Assembly (NCBI RefSeq): GCF_017874625.1
Contig: NZ_JAGIKZ010000003.1
Coordinates: forward strand, 1 to 64,000
DNA length: 64,000 nt
Source: Cytobacillus eiseniae
GTDB lineage: Bacteria > Bacillota > Bacilli > Bacillales > Cytobacillaceae
Reading direction: 5' to 3'
In this document: piece by piece, positions 60,789 through 64,000 of the stretch
How positions within the stretch are numbered: position 1 is the first letter of the stretch
Layout of the letters: each line of letters begins with the position of its first letter
Made by a program: the position numbers and the translations under genes
The notes under the pieces: generated by a model
What the model was told of the DNA's origin: nothing
Databases searched by the model: none
The model's input: the letters and a program-made list of their open reading frames with translations, nothing else

Positions 60789-61064
60789 ATTTTAACTGCC
60801 TTAAGTGCCAGTGTAAGTGCAAAACTATTCCAGGAAACATTAATATTTGCAAAAAAGTTGGGATCTACTTTTAATGGAGTATTATGTGGGCGGGCAACTT
60901 GGAAGGATGGTGTAGCCCAATTTGCTGAGGATGGGGAAAAAGCAGGACGTGACTGGCTGCAGGAAACAGGAAAGAGAAATATAGAGGAATTAAATAAAGT
61001 ATTAAGGGAGACTGCTAGTTCCTTGTTTGATAAAGTTAGTAATATACAAGGGCTAGTAAAGTAG
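60789..61064 (+). pseudogene. lacD: Remnant of tagatose-1,6-bisphosphate aldolase (lacD)
   Basis: Only the C-terminal 91 residues remain, with LacD-like segments [20 protein letters not shown] and [20 protein letters not shown]. The frame opens right after a stop at 60786 with no start codon. The first 70% of the gene is missing. Intact LacD splits tagatose-1,6-bisphosphate in the tagatose pathway. It lies between nagA and galT. Confidence 0.8.
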
Positions 61065-61086
61065 CTTTTAAATAGAGGTGGAAAAA

Positions 61087-62595
61087 GTGATTTATCAATG
61101 GGTTCAACAATTAATCACTCAAGCTGTTGCTGCTCAGTTAATTAAGCAGGAAGATGTGATCTATGCACGGAATCAAGTCTTGTCACTTCTGCGTCTTGCT
61201 GAGTTTAAGGAAGAGAAGGCGGAAAGGGAGAATGACGATGAAATCTCTGATTTACTAGAAAAAATCGTGGAATATGCATGTACTCATAAAATCATTGAAG
61301 ATCTATTCGATGAAAAGGAAATTTTCTCAAGTCAACTCATGAACTGCTTAATTGCTCGGCCATCATTCATTAACCAAATTTTTTATGAAAACTATCAGCA
61401 GAATCCGGAATTTGCTACAGATTATTTTTATAAGTTAAGTAAAAACAGCCATTATATTCAGATGAAAAGAATTCGTAATAATATTGAATATAAGGTGGAG
61501 ACAAAGTATGGCGAACTAGATATTACGATAAACGTATCGAAGCCAGAAAAAGATCCAAGAAGTATTGAGCTTGAACGAATGGCAGATAAATCGGACTATC
61601 CGAAATGCTTGCTTTGTATTGAGAATGAAGGATATGCTGGGAGAATTGGCCATCCTGCCCGCTCTAATCATCGGATGATTCGAGTGGATCTATTGGGAGA
61701 GAATTGGTATCTACAGTTTTCGCCGTATGTTTATTATCATGAGCATTGCATTTTGCTCTCAGAAAAGCATACTGATATGAAGATGAGCGCTGCAACATTT
61801 TTAAGGCTATTAACTTTTGTGGAGAAGTTTCCCCATTATTTTGTAGGTTCAAATGCTGATTTGCCAATTGTCGGAGGGTCGATTTTATCCCATGAACATT
61901 ACCAAGGAGGTCATTATGAATTTGCGATGACTAAGGCAGACTCTGATTGGACCTTTGAAATGGCTGGCTTTCAGGATGTGGACTGTTCTATTGTCAAATG
62001 GCCGATGGCCGTCATTCGTCTTCGTTCGGAACAAATCGGTTCTCTTGTTGAGGCTGGGTCACATATTTTTTTGAAATGGCAAAATTACAGTGATGAATCG
62101 CTTGAAATCATTTCGAGAACTGGTGAAACACCTCATAATACGATTACACCCATAGCTCGTAAAAATGGGGATTTCTTTGAATTAGATATGGTATTGCGAA
62201 ACAACCGAACGAACGATGATCATCCATTGGGAATTTTCCATCCTCATGCCGATGTTCATCATATTAAAAAAGAAAATATTGGGCTGATTGAAGTGATGGG
62301 GCTTGCCGTTTTACCCGCCCGTTTAAAAGAGGAACTTGAGGAAGTAGAAAAATATATTCTTGATGAGGCCCATAGGGTTGCCGACTATCATTTAGCATGG
62401 GCTGAAGAATTAAAAGTACGTTACCGAGTGACTGCCAATGAAACAACAGTTGAATCATTCGTAAGAGCAGAAGTTGGGAAAAAGTTTTTAAAGGGACTAG
62501 AAGATGCTGCTGTTTTTAAGCGAAATGCAGAGGGGCAAGAAGGATTTCAACGTTTTATTGGTGCCTGCTCCTCCATGAATGTTGTCGAAGTTTGA
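61087..62595 (+). CDS. galT: UDP-glucose-hexose-1-phosphate uridylyltransferase (class II GalT)
   Basis: GalT exchanges UMP between UDP-glucose and galactose-1-phosphate. The 502-residue protein is the Firmicute-type GalT, with CLLCIENEGYAGR (metal Cys pair), HPARSNHR, GGSILSHEHYQGG containing the HxH catalytic site near residue 265 and the C-terminal IFHPHADVHHIKKENIGLIEVMGLA motif. GTG 61087 follows AGAGGTGG at seven bases; an upstream in-frame GTG at 61078 overlaps that site. Confidence 0.93.
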   Translation: MIYQWVQQLITQAVAAQLIKQEDVIYARNQVLSLLRLAEFKEEKAERENDDEISDLLEKIVEYACTHKIIEDLFDEKEIFSSQLMNCLIARPSFINQIFYENYQQNPEFATDYFYKLSKNSHYIQMKRIRNNIEYKVETKYGELDITINVSKPEKDPRSIELERMADKSDYPKCLLCIENEGYAGRIGHPARSNHRMIRVDLLGENWYLQFSPYVYYHEHCILLSEKHTDMKMSAATFLRLLTFVEKFPHYFVGSNADLPIVGGSILSHEHYQGGHYEFAMTKADSDWTFEMAGFQDVDCSIVKWPMAVIRLRSEQIGSLVEAGSHIFLKWQNYSDESLEIISRTGETPHNTITPIARKNGDFFELDMVLRNNRTNDDHPLGIFHPHADVHHIKKENIGLIEVMGLAVLPARLKEELEEVEKYILDEAHRVADYHLAWAEELKVRYRVTANETTVESFVRAEVGKKFLKGLEDAAVFKRNAEGQEGFQRFIGACSSMNVVEV

Positions 62596-62756
62596 CCATT
62601 TTTGGAAAGGCATGTGCTTGCTAATTAAAGGTATTGAGTTCAGTCTTTTTGAAGAAGACTGTCCATCAATAAATATCGTTATGAAGTAAAAAACGATTCC
62701 ATACGGTCAATATCAAGCTAAATCGCATACTTTTAGACTATAAAATTACACATAAA

Positions 62757-62787
62757 ACACAGAGGTTTAGCAAACTTCTGTGTTTTT
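62757..62787 (+). terminator. Terminator-like hairpin, twin of 6399
   Basis: ACACAGAGGTT pairs with AAACTTCTGTGT (one bulge), then T residues. The loop and flanks (TTAGAC..ATAAAA before; CATCTAAC..CTTTAGTTGAT after) match the neighbourhood of the terminator at 6399. Confidence 0.75.
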
Positions 62788-62910
62788 AATGACTTGTTCT
62801 TCATCTAACGCCTCTTTAGTTGATAAGATTTTGCTAAAAGTCACCCCTGCTTATAACCTCTTTTCCATCTAAATAAGATGTTTTGTCCTTAATCGAGTAA
62901 CGAGCAAAAG

Positions 62911-63106
62911 GAGAATAAGCGGAAGTTTTCCGCTTAAATGCAAAATGAAGCTCCTTTTTAGGAAAATAAGCGGAAATTTTCCGCTTATTCAATAAAAAAT
63001 CCCCCATTTTAGAATTTTTCAAGACAATAGGCGGAATTATTCCGCTTATTTTGGCTTTTTTTATTAATATTTACAAAATAGGCGGAAATTTTCCGTCTAT
63101 TTATCC
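62911..63106. repeat. Four-hairpin intergenic repeat array, copy 3
   Basis: Four palindromes of the AAGCGGAAATTTTCCGCTT type near 62926, 62977, 63039 and 63091. Orientation and linkers match copy 1 (6585-6776). In 62596-63599 I see the hairpin at 62640-62660 (CAGTCTT / AAGACTG), the terminator-like hairpin, this array and nothing else of confidence. Confidence 0.85.
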
Positions 63107-63343
63107 GGTTGGGTGCTCAACGAGATCCACAAACCGATCGGTGCGGACTTTTTCGATCCTAGATAGGAGAATCAACAACATTTCAAACTTTTCCTAGATC
63201 ATTCATATAATCCATTTGCACTGATTATAAGACATTTTTTATCTTGTGACCAATAGAGCTATTGCCCAATGGGTAAAACCTATGCTAAATCTGTTAGAGC
63301 GTAGTCATCCTTGTCATAACAAGATAAAGTAGAAGGTGGATAT

Positions 63344-63409
63344 ATGCTAATTCGCTTGCTAAAACACTTATTCTTTTTTACTTTTCTACTTCTGAACCGA
63401 ACTGCTTAG
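63344..63409 (+). CDS. Possible 21-residue hydrophobic peptide
   Basis: ATG 63344 is preceded by AAGGTGG at four or five bases. The frame encodes a basic start (MLIRLLKHLF) and a hydrophobic stretch, then a stop. The sequence TATGCTAATTC at its start is repeated inverted (GAATTAGCATA) near 63440. A chance ORF is quite possible. Confidence 0.2.
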   Translation: MLIRLLKHLFFFTFLLLNRTA

Positions 63410-63599
63410 ATTTTCGCTTCATTGGTTTTTTACTTTTTGGAATTAGCATACAACTTGTATTTCCTCTTATCGCAGGCCAGGCCATACGGTCTTATAAGTA
63501 AAACCATTCGTCCCATCAAAAATTCACATCATACGCTTCCAGCTATTTTTCTTGTAGTCTACTATTTAATCTGCTATGCTTTTTTTAATTGAATAGGAT

Positions 63600-63741
63600 T
63601 TCCTTCGGGGTCGGGTGCAAGTCCCAACCGGCGGTGATGAGGGTGTACCTCTTAGTCCGTGACCCGGGTTCATATGTATGAAAACGGTGGATTTGGTGAA
63701 ATTCCAAAGCCGACAGTAAAAGTCTGGATGGGAGAAGGAAG
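63600..63741 (+). promoter_or_regulatory. FMN riboswitch (RFN element)
   Basis: The conserved core is clear: CTTCGGGGTCGGGTGCAA, CCAACCGGCGGTGATG, AGTCCGTGACCCG, GGTGGATTTGGTGAAATTCC and GCCGACAGTAAAAGTC, closed by GAAGGA. Binding of flavin mononucleotide should trigger termination at 63796 and so shut off the rib operon that starts with ribD. Confidence 0.96.
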
Positions 63742-63795
63742 ATTTAATTGTTCAAAAAAGCTCTTTTTTGACATTTATTTGTGTTGCTTTTTTTC

Positions 63796-63829
63796 TCCCT
63801 TACTAATTTTAGTAAGGGATTTTGTGTTT
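63796..63829 (+). terminator. FMN-controlled terminator
   Basis: TCCCTTACT pairs with AGTAAGGGA around AATTTT, followed by TTTTGTGTTT. It lies between the aptamer and ribD, where the regulated terminator is expected. Confidence 0.8.
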
Positions 63830-63871
63830 AAATGGAGAATTTACTATGAAAGGGGCTACCTTTTTTTCAAG

Positions 63872-64000
63872 ATGAATAATTGTGTATATATGAACGTGGC
63901 CATCTCACTAGCTCGTGCAACGTTGGGTCAGACAAGTCCAAACCCAAGTGTTGGTGCGGTGTTAGTGAAAGATGGCAGATTAGTAGGGACAGGTGTGCAT
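63872..64000 (+). CDS. ribD: Riboflavin biosynthesis protein RibD (5' part)
   Basis: The window ends inside this gene. The visible 43 codons encode AISLARATLGQTSPNPSVGA and VLVKDGRLVGTGVH, the start of the pyrimidine deaminase domain of RibD; its zinc site (HAE) lies beyond the edge. The start is uncertain: ATG 63872 and ATG 63890 are in frame, but the only purine-rich stretch (AAAGGGG near 63849) is far from both. The FMN riboswitch upstream confirms the identity. Confidence 0.88.
   Translation, partial: MNNCVYMNVAISLARATLGQTSPNPSVGAVLVKDGRLVGTGVH

Overview
The window is chromosomal DNA of an endospore-forming, low-GC Bacillaceae (Bacillus in the broad sense). It carries the Bacillus-type hprK-lgt-ppaX, trxB-yvcIJKL-crh, cggR-gapA-pgk-tpiA-gpmI-eno and secG-est-rnr-smpB-ssrA neighbourhoods, a CggR operator, a CtsR box, a gerA-type spore germination operon and AGGAGG-type ribosome binding sites. 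The species cannot be named from sequence alone.

Layout. 1-370: tandem 52-bp repeats with no gene. 0.6-6.3 kb: yvlB, yvlD, hprK, lgt, yvoD, ppaX, yvoF. 6.9-14.8 kb: TPR protein, trxB, nudix, rapZ, glmR, whiA, crh, then clpP on the minus strand. 15-17 kb: tRNA-Arg(CCG), a frameshifted sigL (rpoN) and a glutaredoxin-like gene. 17-24.5 kb: the lower glycolysis operon. 24.4-32.6 kb: an integrated element of about 8 kb, bounded by an 86-bp perfect duplication of the 3' end of eno. It carries tyrosine and serine recombinases, two unknown genes and an adjacent soluble/membrane gene pair. 32.6-34.1 kb: a 21-bp minisatellite and a NERD-domain gene. 34.3-39.5 kb: secG, est, rnr, smpB and ssrA. The tmRNA gene is split in its T loop by a 280-nt group I intron, and a stand-alone LAGLIDADG endonuclease gene follows on the opposite strand. 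40-51 kb: a lipoprotein, a gerA-type operon, an MMPL transporter and a two-component system, lying between a peroxiredoxin remnant and the intact peroxiredoxin gene. 52-55 kb: arsenic resistance. 55-58 kb: a membrane export protein with a PadR regulator, and an SDR. 58-62.6 kb: galE, nagA, galT and gene remnants. The window ends with an FMN riboswitch and the start of ribD.

How genes work together. HPrK, Crh and PpaX form the carbon catabolite signalling set: HPrK phosphorylates HPr/Crh on Ser46 and PpaX hydrolyses the pyrophosphate made on dephosphorylation. RapZ, GlmR and WhiA link carbon flux, cell wall and division. CggR controls gapA through the operator at 17001-17036. RNase R, SmpB and tmRNA are the trans-translation and decay set.

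The main items for follow-up are the intron-split tmRNA with its neighbouring homing endonuclease, and the eno-integrated element with its uncharacterised gene pair at 30306-31992. Also of note are a one-base frameshift in sigL at a C run and several families of interspersed palindromic repeats.
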